64,000 bases of DNA from Cercophora sp. LCS_1 (Eukaryota; Ascomycota; Sordariomycetes; Sordariales; Lasiosphaeriaceae), in contig JAPZLL010000001.1 of the NCBI GenBank assembly GCA_036250225.1, positions 1,550,001 through 1,614,000 on the forward strand, in the 5' to 3' direction. Each line of letters starts with the position of its first letter. The stretch's first letter is position 1. The notes beneath the pieces were generated by a model. The model was not told where the DNA came from. It did no database searches and was given only the letters and a program-made list of their open reading frames with translations. The position numbers and the translations under genes are program-made. Below, piece by piece: positions 22,042 to 33,678 of this stretch.

Positions 22042-24483
22042 TCAAAGAAAGCTCAACTCGTCGTCACTATCGTCTTCCACAAGGCTACTAATCCCGCTTC
22101 CCGACCGTCTCATCGGCTTCAGACTAAGCAGTGAAGCAGATCGCCTGATATACCCACGTCCCCCGATCACCTTCTTCTGTCTGGTCTTCTTGATTGCCGG
22201 TTTGGGTGCCAGCTCGTCAGAATCGAAGTCTGAATCGGCTAAAGCCTTGGACGTCGCGCTCGATCTGCGGCTATACGATGACCGAGTGGCGGGCGAAACA
22301 CACGACCTGACAAAGGAAGTTGTGCTTTCGGTGTCGGGGGTGATGGGCGATTGTGTTCCTCCCTCATAATCCGAGACGTCGTTACCATCGTTGTAGTCGG
22401 ACTCGTCGTCCGTCGAGACAGTGTCAGCTTCATCGTATGGTGGTGTGGCGGCTCTCGGGGTGCTGCTGATGCTGGTACGGGGACGCAAGGCACGAGTTCC
22501 AATAGCCGCCGATGAAGTGCACGATGCCGGCATGCAAAATGTTGCAGCGCTTGCGACAACCCATTCACCAATGTCATCGTCCCAGCGGAAACCAGAGTGT
22601 GATGTCTTTGCCGAGTCACTAGCCACCCTACTTCTCTCTCGTGAAGCGGATTTTTTTGGTGCGGGCTTATGAATCTTTGCCCTAAGGCTTTCAGCGAAAG
22701 CGAGATCTCTCAAGTCTCCGCTATGCTCAGCGAGGTAGAACGCCCCATCCACGCGAAGATTCGTAAGCGCATCGGCTGGGAGGTCGAGAGCTTCCAGTTT
22801 ATCGCAGAATACCGAAAAGTGGTCTTTCCGAGACGTTCCGCGGCTACAGAGGTGAGAAGTAGCGCCTACCAGGGCGAGTGTAGCGTCGTAATATCCGGAC
22901 AGACCCTCGTTGTCTTTCCTGTTGTTGGCATCGTGCCATGCGGTTTCGACCTTGTCCGAGGCTTCATCGCTGGCCTGAAAGAACAGGAAGACGCAGAGGT
23001 TTAGCATGTATGTGCCGAGACCATGCTTGGTGCCCCTGATTCCCTTCCTCTTTTCTATGCGACATCGTAGAATGAACTGTATCCTGCTGTTGAGACTATC
23101 AAACCTGCCATCGTGATCTGATCCTGATTCTGCTCTTTCCCGAGCGAGAACAACTAGAGAGCAAATGGCCGCGAGGGTTCCGCTCAAGATCTTCTGTGCT
23201 TTGTGTCTTTCCTTGAATCCATCTTCCGTCAAACTCTTTCGCTTTCCAGAGTCTGTCAAATGGCAAAGAAGCTCGAGGCCAACGCTCATGAAATCCACAA
23301 CTTCCTGGTAAGACGGCGCCTTCTTTGGGATCTGCTGTGCTGCTCTCGCCAACTCGTCTCTGAATATCTTGGTCAATATCCAAGAGGACGGTAGAAGCCC
23401 TTGCTCGAGAAGACCGTTCACCCTTCCCAACCAAAACGAACGGTCTTCACTGTACGCGCTCAGATATCGGAGAGGAGATAAAGCCGGGCTTGACAGGTCG
23501 TCGGTGAACCCCAAGGGTGATGGGTATTGTCGGTAAACAAAGCTTTCGACGAGATCCAAACACTCTGTTGGTGGCAAGTATTGCAAGCACAGCTGAATCA
23601 ATACGTCCACCATCGCATCCGTGAGCAGCCCACCCTCCATCACGGCCTCCTGAACAATGCGAACGCCGTGCGCCCGCACCACAAGGCAAAGATGCTTCCA
23701 ACCGTCGACGGTTCCTAGCGATTCAAGCTCGGAGTATATCTCTGACGAGACCTGGGAGACCTTGATTGCCGACTTTGTGCCGTTTTCCTTGTCGGTTTCC
23801 CGTTCCATGTTCTCAAGCTCAGCCACGCACCCTGGTACTTTCCTTAGACACATGGCCATTAGGGACCTGGGAGCGGCAATCTGCGGATTTGAGAGACGGC
23901 AAGTTGCACGAAGCAACGAGTCCAGCGCCCGGAAGACAGATTCGTAAATTGCGAAGAGGTCTCGGTCTGTAGTCGCCCGGAGACTGGACAGTGCCGGGCT
24001 TAGCGAGTGCTTTCCATACCCGGCGCGGGTTTCTGGAGCCAGTATTGGCTCTATTGGCTGCTGTTTCCCCCGGCTTGCCTCCCTGCTGGCGATTGGCGAA
24101 GAAAGCTCGTGATTCCTAATGCGGCGGAGGAATGGTGTGGGCATGGCCACGGCTGGCGAAGCCTTATTCAACGGAAGGCGCTGCGCCTGTTGTCGCTTTG
24201 GCGGAGTGCTGCTTTCATGATATGATGTCCGACGGGATGCTTTGCTGGTGTATTTGCTGAATGTTTTCCTCTTCTTCGCCTCTGGATTGGCTGCGGTGTC
24301 AATGCTGCCCCGCTTCCGCGAGCTGCCGCTCGAGCATGCTAAAGACCCCGTTGTTGAAGCGCCCTGCTCCAAAAGATGATTTCTTGCCTTTTCCTTCCTC
24401 AGGGCTGCGATATGGGCTTGCAGCGGTCGCAATAAGCGATGGCATCGAGTTGCCGTCCATGGCTGGGATGATTCGGAAACCAT
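22042..24483 (-). CDS. Large putative nuclear protein of unknown function
   Basis: Single exon, 813 aa, from the ATG at 24483 (MVSESSQPWTATRCHRLLRPL); the frame opens further upstream only through a GTG. Residues about 1-150 are basic and disordered, with two candidate nuclear localisation clusters (SSRKRGS and PEAKKRKTF). Residues about 170-560 are predominantly helical and Leu/Cys-rich (for example LLTDAMVDVLIQLCLQYLP, LGLELLCHL-type segments) with the look of an alpha-helical repeat domain. The C-terminal 200 residues are Ser/Asp-rich and acidic, then a basic RGYIRRSASLLSLKPMRR box and a final acidic DDSDDELSFL. I do not recognise a named family. The well-structured middle and codon use support a real gene. 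Head to head with clu1. Confidence 0.75.
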   Translation of the reverse strand: MVSESSQPWTATRCHRLLRPLQAHIAALRKEKARNHLLEQGASTTGSLACSSGSSRKRGSIDTAANPEAKKRKTFSKYTSKASRRTSYHESSTPPKRQQAQRLPLNKASPAVAMPTPFLRRIRNHELSSPIASREASRGKQQPIEPILAPETRAGYGKHSLSPALSSLRATTDRDLFAIYESVFRALDSLLRATCRLSNPQIAAPRSLMAMCLRKVPGCVAELENMERETDKENGTKSAIKVSQVSSEIYSELESLGTVDGWKHLCLVVRAHGVRIVQEAVMEGGLLTDAMVDVLIQLCLQYLPPTECLDLVESFVYRQYPSPLGFTDDLSSPALSPLRYLSAYSEDRSFWLGRVNGLLEQGLLPSSWILTKIFRDELARAAQQIPKKAPSYQEVVDFMSVGLELLCHLTDSGKRKSLTEDGFKERHKAQKILSGTLAAICSLVVLARERAESGSDHDGRFDSLNSRIQFILRCRIEKRKGIRGTKHGLGTYMLNLCVFLFFQASDEASDKVETAWHDANNRKDNEGLSGYYDATLALVGATSHLCSRGTSRKDHFSVFCDKLEALDLPADALTNLRVDGAFYLAEHSGDLRDLAFAESLRAKIHKPAPKKSASRERSRVASDSAKTSHSGFRWDDDIGEWVVASAATFCMPASCTSSAAIGTRALRPRTSISSTPRAATPPYDEADTVSTDDESDYNDGNDVSDYEGGTQSPITPDTESTTSFVRSCVSPATRSSYSRRSSATSKALADSDFDSDELAPKPAIKKTRQKKVIGGRGYIRRSASLLSLKPMRRSGSGISSLVEDDSDDELSFL

Positions 24484-25144
24484 GATGCTGCTAAGTAAAT
24501 ATGACACGCATTTCTAAGTGTACTGAAGCAATAGCCGGAAACCCAAAAAAAAATGAGGGGAAGGGGTGCTGTTGATCCAATGTCTACCTCATCGTTGTCG
24601 TTGTGTTTTCGTCGTTTCTGGTGTTGAGACATGCGCCATGTTTACAACGCCGCCGTTTCTGGTTAGACCTGTTGGTGGGTCCCATTCCCGGTGGAACGCC
24701 CACTGGTTGGCCAATGTCCAAATCGGAAATCCCGACTCGTGCCGACGTTGGAGCTTGACTCAGGCCCCGGCACTTTCCGTCCATTAGCCCGGGCGGTCCT
24801 CTGCATCATCAAAAAAAAAAAGTTGAACTGTTCCAGGGAAAACCATAGACTTTCACGATCTCGCAAAATTCTTTTCCACACCGCCCACTTTACTTCCCGT
24901 TGTTTCCTTTAGAGTCCCAGGCTGTATTCAGACCCTGGTACATCTAATTGGATCTTTTTTTTCAACGTGGCATCTGGAATACGACTTTACCTCTTGCTCC
25001 GCCAGCATCTGCTTCGTTCAAATAGGAACTTCCGGTCCTTTTACGACTTTGCAACAACACAAGCTCCCGTCTTCCCACACACTACCCGGGAGGCTTAATC
25101 CGCACAACTTTTAGGTGCTCCGCAAACCAATCCCGCTTGTGAAT
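24484..25144. other. Bidirectional promoter region (unknown nuclear protein / clu1)
   Basis: 661 bp separating the two divergent start codons. It contains A- and T-homopolymer runs (for example around 24545 and 24811) and pyrimidine-rich leader sequence before clu1. No gene seen. Confidence 0.65.
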
Positions 25145-28100
25145 ATGGCGTCGGAGAATAGTACACTTCATTTACCCCATAGATACCCGAGCATCGAAGC
25201 TGACCCGGTCTTTGACAGGCAACCCGGTCAACGAGTCTCCCGTGGCGGAGGTCTCGCCTGACCAGGTCAATGGCTCGACAAATGCGGTTGAGGAGGGCAC
25301 CGAACCCATCGACGGTATGTACTTGCTCTTTACACCATGGGGCTCGCTTGTCTAAACGTTGCGATAGATGCTCCCTTTTCTATTAAAGTGGTTCTTCCAC
25401 AGGATGGCAAAGAGCCCACAGAGTTTGAAATTCCCGTATGTTTCTGAAAATGCGCGGACGACCTCGTCATTGACACAGCGCAGGTCTCTCCGCTCGAGCA
25501 GATTCACGAAATTCGGCAATCGATAATCGAGAACCCGCTGGCGGTCCAGTATTCCTGCTTTCACCTGGAGCATAACAGCAAGGCTCTGAACGACTTCGTT
25601 CCAGTTTCTGAGACTACCTTGGAGGCAGGTGCAGAGTTGCATGTCGTCGAGGACCCCTACACCGAGAAGGAAGCGAGGATCCATCTGATTAGGGTCAGGG
25701 AGCTGATTGGCGCCGCCGGGGACCGCACCGATACCGTGCATGGATTACTTGCCGGCGCTTCGGTGTACGACGATGTCGTGGCGAAGGCACAAGAACCCAT
25801 CGCCGACACGGAAGAGGGCAAGCAGCTCCCCCCATACGATTTTGAGGCCCAACCATCACTTGATCTCTTGGTTCCGGCAGACATCGGAACTGCCCCCAAA
25901 ACAGTCAAGTCGATATCGCTCTCACCGTGGAACCCTCCGACACCTCAATACCGGCAAAGGGGCCACTTGTTGTACCTCATTGTTTCAACAAATGAGGGAG
26001 AGCAGTTCCAGATCACATCACACGTCGGCGGTTTCTACGTCAACAAGTGCTCAAACCAAAAGTTCGATCCCGAGAAAAAGACCAGTCCTCGACAGTTCGA
26101 GGCTCGCTCCCTGTTCACTCTGCTCGGCATGATTTCGGCTTCATTTGAGAAGAACTACCAAGAGTTCCAGGAATTTGCGGTCCGAAGAGACGCTCTATCC
26201 AGCTTCCAGATCGGGAACACTCTTCCATCGGCCCCTTGGCTTGTTCCGTCGCCCGAGTCTTCGCGTTGCGCCCACAGCTCTGATCCCGCTCGCTCGCAGG
26301 AAACCTACCTCCTTGCAGGCGCAGAGAACACGGACTCTCTGCGGGACTGGAACGAGGAATTCCAGTCGTCGAGAGAACTCCCCAAGGACACGATCCAGGA
26401 CCGAGTGTTCAGAGAGCGTCTGATCTCTAAACTGTTTGCAGACTACACTGATGCTGCAGCGCGGGGTGCCGTGCTTGTAGCCCGTGGCGAGGTTGCACCG
26501 CTGAACCCTACTGAGGAACCCGATGCTCAGATCTTTGTTTACAACAACGTCTTTTTCTCGTATGGCGCCGATGGTGTTGGCACCTTCACTTCTGAGGGTG
26601 GCGACGAGGCAGCAAGGGTTGCTACTGGCAAGGATGTCCTCGGCGTCAAGTTGGTGAACCAGCTTGACATCGATGGTCTTTACACTCCTGGCACTGTCGT
26701 TGTGGACTATCTTGGCAAGCGCATTGTTGGACAGAGCATTGTCCCTGGCATTTTCAAGCAGCCTGAACCCGGCGAGACACAGATTCACTACGGTGCTGTG
26801 GATGGCAAAGACCATGTGGCGGCTGATGAGCGGTTTGCAGCATCGTTTGCGACTCTTGCTAAGGCTCTGAGAGTCAAGAAACACGCCGTTTGGGACAAGG
26901 AGAGCAAGCGCTTTGAGCTTGAGGGCAGCGTCGAAATGAAGGGCCTGCTTGGAACCGATGGTCGCAAATATGTGCTCGACCTTTATCGCATCACGCCGTT
27001 AGATATCGCTTGGATGGATGAGGACGAGAGCCGCCCTGAGGATTCCAAGTACCCGCATCGTATGACGGTTTTGCGCCCTGAGCTGGTGGAAGCCCTTGGT
27101 AAATCCAAGGCTCGGGATTTCGTTCGGGCAGAGCTCGCTCGCCGACAGGAAATCAACAAAGCCAAAGAATCTAGTGATGAGGCTAAGGAAGGAGAGCAAG
27201 CCAAGACCGAGGCTGAGGGTGAGAGCGACCGGCCCACCGAGAAGGACGACAAGGCCGAGAAGGATGAGAAAAAGGACGAAGAAAAGGCAGACCAGGTCGA
27301 CAGGATCGACATGGGTGGCTTTAAGTTCGCCTTGAATCCCGATGTCTTCAGCGGTCAGGATCCGCAGACGGAGGAGGAGAAGGCCGAGTGGGCCAAGGAT
27401 GAGGAGGATGTCCGAGAGGCGTGCAAGTACCTACGGGAAACCGTTATGACTGAGCTGATCAAGGAGCTTGCCGACTCGGATATCAGCTTCCCCATGGATG
27501 GACGGTCCCTCTCCAAGCTCTTGCACCGCAGGGGTATCAACATCCGCTACCTCGGCTACCTGGCTGAGCTGTGCGACAAGGCGGACGAGAAAATCCGCAG
27601 CCATCTGCAGTGCTTCCGCAACCTCTGCGAGCGTGAGATGGTGGTAAGAGCTTTCAAGCATATCGCCGCCAAGTACCTGAAGTCTCTCCCTCTTCCGTTG
27701 ACGTCGTCTTGCCTGGCTCATCTTCTCAACTGTCTCTTGGGAACTGGCCTCAACCCCAAGCCTGTGGCCAAGGTCGATGATTCGCTCAAGGATATCTACA
27801 AGTCAGCCGACCTCAGCTTCGAGGCCGTGACTCCTGAAAGTCTGCGGGAGAACATCGAGAAAGAGACGGTTCGTCGCTACAGGTTCGACTTGGGCAAGGA
27901 ATGGTTTGCCCAGATCAGGCCAATCCAGCTTCTCCGCGAAATTGCTTTGACTCTCGGCCTTCAGATTCAGAAGAAGGACTTCACCTTTGTCGCTCCACGC
28001 GAGGCCATCCCCGTCGCTAACGGCAATGCCGAGGCCGAGCCCAAGGCGGCCGAGCTGAAGAAAAAGAAGTCTAAGAAGGCGCGTGATGGTTCGCCGGCTA

Positions 28101-29110
28101 GCATTGCGTCGACTACACCCCCGCACACGTTCAGCCCAGACGACATTGTCAACATCGTCCCTGTCGTCAAGGACTCAGCGCCCCGCAGCCAGCTCGCCGA
28201 GGAAGCACTGGAGGGCGGCCGTCTTTCCGTTTTCCAAGGCCAGCGGAAGCTTGGCGAGGAACTCCTCCTCGAGTCATTGTCCCTTTACGAGCAGATTTAT
28301 GGCCTTGTCCATCCCGAAGTTGCTCAGATGTACCACAGCCTCTCCCAGGTCTACTACGGGCTGGAGCAGAAGGATGCTGCGGTTGAGCTTGCGAGAAAGG
28401 CCGCGATTGTCGCTGAGAGGACGATGGGCATTGACTCAGCCGAGACTGTGTTGAACTATCTTAACCTCAGTCTTTTCCTCCACCAGCACGGCGAGAGCCA
28501 CCAGGCGCTGGTCTACGCTCGACATGCTCTCGATTTGTGGAAGGTCATTTATGGCCACGACCACCCCGACACAATCACCACCATGAACAACTACGCCGTT
28601 ATGCTCCAGAGTGTGAAGGACTATCATGAGTCCCGGCGTTGGTTCGAGGAGTCTCTGCGGGTGTGTGACATGGTGTTTGGGCGGGAGTCGGTAAACTCAG
28701 CAACTCTCCTCTTCCAACTCGCGCAGGCTCTTGCGCTTGATGGTGACTACAAGGATGCGGTCAATAAGATGCGCGAGAGCTACAACATCTTCAAGTCGAC
28801 CCTGGGGCCCCAAGACAAGAACACGCTCGAGGCCGAGCATTGGTTCGCACAGCTGACTAGCAATGCAGTCTCAATGGAGAAGCAGACCAAGGCGGCTAGG
28901 AACGCATTTGCCAACGCAGCAAAGTCGAGACTCCTGAGTTTCGGAACCGTGCAGCCAACGAAGCCTAAGAACCCGAAGAGCAACACTGACGACCGCGACA
29001 TCAACTCACTGGTTAAGTACATTGAGGAGGGGGATAAGAAGGGTAACAGCCGTGGTGGCAAGAAGAAGGGTGGCCCTGTCAACCCCAAGAGGCGGGGTGG
29101 CAAGTCCTAA
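25145..29110 (+). CDS. clu1: Clustered mitochondria protein (CLU/eIF3-associated)
   Basis: Four exons, 25145-25160, 25219-25314, 25368-25435 and 25484-29110, give 1268 aa, the usual size for fungal CLU. The first exon is only 16 nt (MASEN plus one base), and all junctions keep phase. The order is: N-terminal ubiquitin-like CLU_N segment (about 45-125, with HEIRQSIIENPL and YSCFHLEHN), CLU domain (about 340-585, from LRDWNEEFQS), a Lys/Glu-rich linker (about 615-665), the eIF3-p135-type central region (about 690-880, LHRRGINIRYLGYLAEL) and TPR repeats (about 985-1165, HPEVAQMYHSLSQVYYGL and HPDTITTMNNYAVML). The tail is basic (GGKKKGG). CLU proteins bind mRNAs for mitochondrial proteins and keep mitochondria distributed; yeast Clu1/Tif31 co-purifies with eIF3. 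Cytosolic. No missing domain. Confidence 0.96.
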
Positions 29111-30047
29111 GCCAATATTAGGGTCTCTGGGGTGTATGGCAAGGAATGCGATGTGTATGATGGAGATCGTCTGCGGCCGTCACTTACCACCCCTTTCCAT
29201 TATATATGTATGACTATTCATTGTAAAATAAACCGGCACATGTACATAGGTAGCGCTTGGGGAAGGAAAAGTCCAGCGGGAGTCTCGTTAGATGGTTTGG
29301 GGAACGGCAGCATCAGAGGCATGATTGTGTATGATTTGGTGTTTGCCCTCTCCGGGGGCAGAGAGGCATTGTGGAACAGGCATAGGTTGCGGAAGCGATA
29401 AAAAAGGTTAATGGAATCACTCTTCACTCTTGAATATTTCCATCCCACTTGCGAAAAGCAGCGGTCAATTTGCACCGTGTTAGCACATCGGACGGCACAC
29501 AGTGAATGGGTTGTCGCCTTGCTGCCTGCTAGCATAAATTCCCACCTGTTTTCGTCAGCCCACGTGAATTCGCGAACCCGGCATCTTCCGTTTCCAAACT
29601 CTTGCCCACTTTACACGTCCTGACGCGCCTGGCGCATCCTTTTCTCGCCACATCCGATCGGTATGTATATTGAAACCGCGGTTGAACAACACAATCGATC
29701 TCATTGCGATTAGCAGTACGACTTCAGTCTGCTAGTTGGCAGGCTTTCTTCGGCAAGCTGCTTCTCTAAAGAGGAGAACTAGAGAGGGGAACAACCAATA
29801 CTCGTTGCACCCGTTACAGCCAGTCCGCAAACTCTTTTCTGCAAACGAACGACACAAAGATTCGGAGGAGACAATCATCATCGTCTCATTTCTCGCTTCT
29901 CAATCAAGTATTCTTCAGAAAAGTCTTTTTTAATCCACATCATCAAATCTTTCCCCATTCAGGAAGCAACAACAAACACCATATTTGATCAATAATATTA
30001 TCACTGCTTGCCCTCCCAACCGAGTCCAAACACACCCGAAAGCCAAG
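29111..30047. other. Intergenic region clu1 to DUF4211 gene
   Basis: 937 bp between two plus-strand genes, containing the clu1 3' flank and the AC-rich leader of the next gene. A T-rich/AATAAT stretch precedes 30000. No gene seen. Confidence 0.65.
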
Positions 30048-32423
30048 ATGGGTCGGGCGAAAAAGCAACAAACGATTGAGGCGACGCTCGGTAAGTTTGC
30101 CTTGGAGTTTTCCTTATGGTCTACACTATTTTGGATACGTACCTCTTCACTGGGGGGTTCCCTGTATTTTCAGGTTGTCGCTTCCCCGCCCTACTCAATT
30201 CACAGTTCACTCCTCCCCTTCCAGTTCCCCTCATGCAAAGACAGAGGACCTGATGTCCTTGTCGCCTTATCCCGCAAACCGGTCTTGTAATTTTTGCTCG
30301 CCCGAGACCGAACGACACAAGATATCTGTGAGGTAGAAGAGTTTGTTGATTTTAACCACATGCATCGCAGGTCGTCGCCGCATAGAAATCACAGTCAGGG
30401 AGAAACCAAGAAAAAAGGCATCACCGACCAAACAGACTACGTTGCCGACATCAAAGAGGTCCAGTGCGAGACTTGGTTCTGGCTCGGGGGTGTTTTCTCG
30501 TTCTTTGAGGAGGAAGGCTGTTAGCTCCGAGTCAGAGTCGGAATCTGAGGAAGAGGAGTCTGGTTCGGAATCTGAGTCTGATTCCGGTTCAGATTCAGAT
30601 TCATCGACTGCATCTGAAGCGTCTGAATCGTCAGAGGATATGCCTAGTAAGGAGATAGTGAAGCCGCCTGTGCGCGGTCGCACTGTGGCTGGCAAGGGCA
30701 AGCAGAGCCTCGTGAAGAAGACGTCAAAGACACCGAAAAAGACCGCAAAGGAGACGCCCGGGAAGGTGAAGGCTTCTTCGGAATCAGTAAAGGACTCTTC
30801 AGAATCGGTAAAGGGCGATGAGACCGACGATGAGTCTTTAGTCGCTCCTCAATCGGCCAGACGTCAGGGAGTCAAGAGGAAGACGACAAAGGACATGCCC
30901 AGGAAGGTGAAGGCTTCTTCGGAATCGGTAAAAAGTGACGAAACTGACGAGGAGTCTTCAATCGCTCCTCAGTCGGCTAGGCGTCAGGGGGTCAAGAGAA
31001 AGACTGTTGTGGATGATACCGACGATGATCTGCCTCCCATCACTCCCAAGCGACGTCGCCTTGTCAGACGAGGGGAGTCATCGCCGGTTGCTCCGGGCCC
31101 CATCACACTTGATAGCGACAGTGAGGATGCAATGAAGGAGCCTCGCCGGCCTGCTTCCGCGAGAAAGGCAAAGAAGCCGAGGAGCGAGAAGGAGAGGGCT
31201 CGCGAACTGCTTCGGCGGAAGCGTGCAGGCGAGACTATTGATGAGCTGGAGGAGTCATCAGATGACGAAGAGGAGGACCAGAAGCCTCTTTATGACTCCC
31301 AAGACGAGGGGGCTCTGCATGAGTTTGAGGATGACGAGGAGGGTGTCCCCGAAATTGCTGCGTCGCCGACAAAGCAGGATGTCAACAAGCGCAAGGAAAA
31401 AAAGCGCAAGAAGGCCAAGAAAGAGCGCAACAGCAGTGACGACTCGCTTTTCGATGATGGCGATGATGGCGACGACAACAAAGACAAGGCTGATGCGAAC
31501 GGAGACCTCAGCGATTTCATTGATGACGACGGCCCCATTGGTGTCCCCGACGAGGTCTTCCAGGAGATACCCCTCGAATTCACCGGCCATTCACACAGAC
31601 CTCTCAAAGACCATTTCCGCAACGTCGTCGAGTGGATTATGCAGTACCGTCTTAACCCTGGCTTCACTGAGAAGAGACATGGCATCTACCGCATCGCCTG
31701 GGGTAGACTCGACGACGAAGTCAGCGGTCTTGCCACATCCAAATTCTCCTCTTCGGCATGGAAGACTGATTTCATCATGGCTTTACGTGCTCGCCCGACC
31801 TGCAAAAGCGAGGAGCTCCCCCGCGGCGATCCACTGGAGATGCAAGGCTGTGGTGCCTGCGGCCGCACCACCCATCCAGCCCGGTAATTTTCCCCCGCCA
31901 ACACCAACCCCTTTTCCCCTGGATTTTTAGCTAACACGACTACCCCAGATTCGTAATCACCTTCTCCGGCCAACCATACTACAAATCCTTCAAGTCGGAA
32001 TCCTTCCTCGAGCCCGTCGAGCACGACGATGAGACCACTGACGAAGACGACCCCTCGATTAAGGACGAGGGCGACGAGGACGAAGACGGAAACACCATCC
32101 CGCCCGCCGAAAAGAAGTGGTACGTCGGCTCTGTCTGCAACAGCAACGCCGAGACGGCCCACGGCCTCTACCACTGGAAGAACGGTCTGCTCGAGTGGGT
32201 TGACAACAGGCTCGCGGATGACGGTCTCATGTCGCCGGGCCAGCTCGCCACCAGAGAGAAAATGACGCCCAAGCAGCGGTACAAGCTGGCCAACAAGACT
32301 ATTGATCATTGGGTGGCAGCCGGTACCGTCAGGGAGCTGTACGGCGCTTTCTCGCGCTTTATTGAGGAGGCGAGAAACAAGACTACGTCCGGGCGTTTTG
32401 CTTCTAGAGGAGGGGGCATCTAA
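30048..32423 (+). CDS. DUF4211 domain nuclear protein with acidic Ser-rich repeats
   Basis: Three exons, 30048-30090, 30371-31883 and 31949-32423, give 676 aa. The start is MGRAKKQQTIEATLG; intron 1 is unusually long here (280 nt). After a basic segment comes a Ser/Asp/Glu tract (about 60-105), then Lys-rich sequence with a tandem duplication (codons from 30763 and 30904, both KVKASSESVK... APQSARRQGVKRKT), then several acidic and basic clusters. The DUF4211 domain fills the C-terminus: PLKDHFRNVVEWIMQYRL, a CxxC (CGACGR), FVITFSGQPYYKSF, KKWYVGSVCNSNAE and GLYHWKNGLLEWV. Members are fungal nuclear/chromatin-type proteins of unknown biochemical role. Composition points to the nucleus, with casein-kinase-type acidic serines. 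Confidence 0.88.
30763..31005 (+). repeat. In-frame tandem duplication inside the DUF4211 gene
   Basis: Two head-to-tail coding copies. Copy 1, 30763-30903 (47 codons), carries an extra DSSESVK; copy 2, 30904-31005 (34 codons), lacks it. Both read KVKASSESVK, then DETD(D/E)ES, then APQSARRQGVKRKT. Divergence is limited to a few substitutions, so the duplication is fairly recent or is being homogenised. Confidence 0.9.
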
Positions 32424-33678
32424 TGGTGGAGAGTACACGATATGACAAGGGGGGATGGTGACCGAAGGTGTTGTTTGTAGTCGACAAAAAGTGTATGTGT
32501 TGTGTTGACTATTTTGCATGGTTGTTTGTCTGGGTTATTGGGGGCATCGCATTTGCGTTGGGAGCGCGGGAAACGCATTGTTGTAGGTATTATAGTCTGT
32601 GGGTTTTGTTCAATAGTTTGGGTTTCTCCTACGAGAGGAGAAACGGGGCCTTTATCCCGCCGAGACCTGGACCAAGCGGAACGGATCTCACCGTATACAA
32701 GGGCGGGATACTACTGACGGAGGCGTACGAGTCTTGGTTGAGGAATATTGGTTGGCTGGCTACGGTCTTTGGAACGAGAGCAACACTCAGAACGCCACCG
32801 GTTCTGGTGTTGCTCATCGCCACAACCCAGTTAACCATATCGACAGAGAAGACCGGATCCCTTCAGGTAGGTAGCATAGCATTGCCTTGAATTGAGTTTC
32901 CAAGGTAACAACTTTGGGAGACCTGTGACAGATACGCCGCGCAGAATGACGTTTACCCATTGATCTAATACTAACCCACAACTAAAAGGCCCCTAGTGAC
33001 CTACCCATCCATACATGAAACGTCTACACAAAATCAAAGAATATCAACATGCCCCGAGATACAATGTGCTGCTTGGCAGCTAAGACAACGGCAACTACTA
33101 CAACACCCGGCAAAGCGGTACCTATTTCACAACAACACCCATAAGCCCGCAACGTTCCAGCCGACATACATAACACAGCTCGACATCTGGCTACCGAGGA
33201 CATGGCCCCATCCCCGACAAGCAACAATGACGTGGCTTTAAATCCGAGAGAGAAGAATTGAGATTTCTGTTTTTCTTTTGCCCTCCACCTTCCACACATT
33301 GTCATGCCAAAACACACAAACCCTTTTAAAAATGCACAGCTTAGATACCATCAGAGCCAGCCTGTCCACCTGCTATGCTACCCCCCCACTCTTCAAACCT
33401 ACAAACAACTCTTACCACCAACAAGGCAAGCTCAGCCAACTCGTCTTCTCCATGAAGCAGCATATCCAACTCGAAATACGAATGCGCATGCTGTTTCCAT
33501 CTTGTTCCGTGCTGCCATCAATGAACCCGCGGGCCCCTCAACAATAATCTGTGCCTCCTCTCTGTTACGAGAGATCCAAAGTCAAAAAGCCCACTCCGCA
33601 ACGCTATGCAAAAGATATCCCTGCCTTCAACGCTACAACTCTTGTTTCAGCCATCTAGCACCACTACGGCCCGCCACC
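32424..33678. other. Convergent intergenic region
   Basis: 1.26 kb between the DUF4211 (+) and ste50 (-) stop codons. Open frames here (32468-32890 +, 33304-33783 +) lack protein character. No RNA gene seen. Confidence 0.6.

Noticed and set aside
31686..32519. 277-aa antisense frame over the DUF4211 C-terminus
   Set aside because: Mirror of a real coding exon and intron in GC-biased DNA; no domain.
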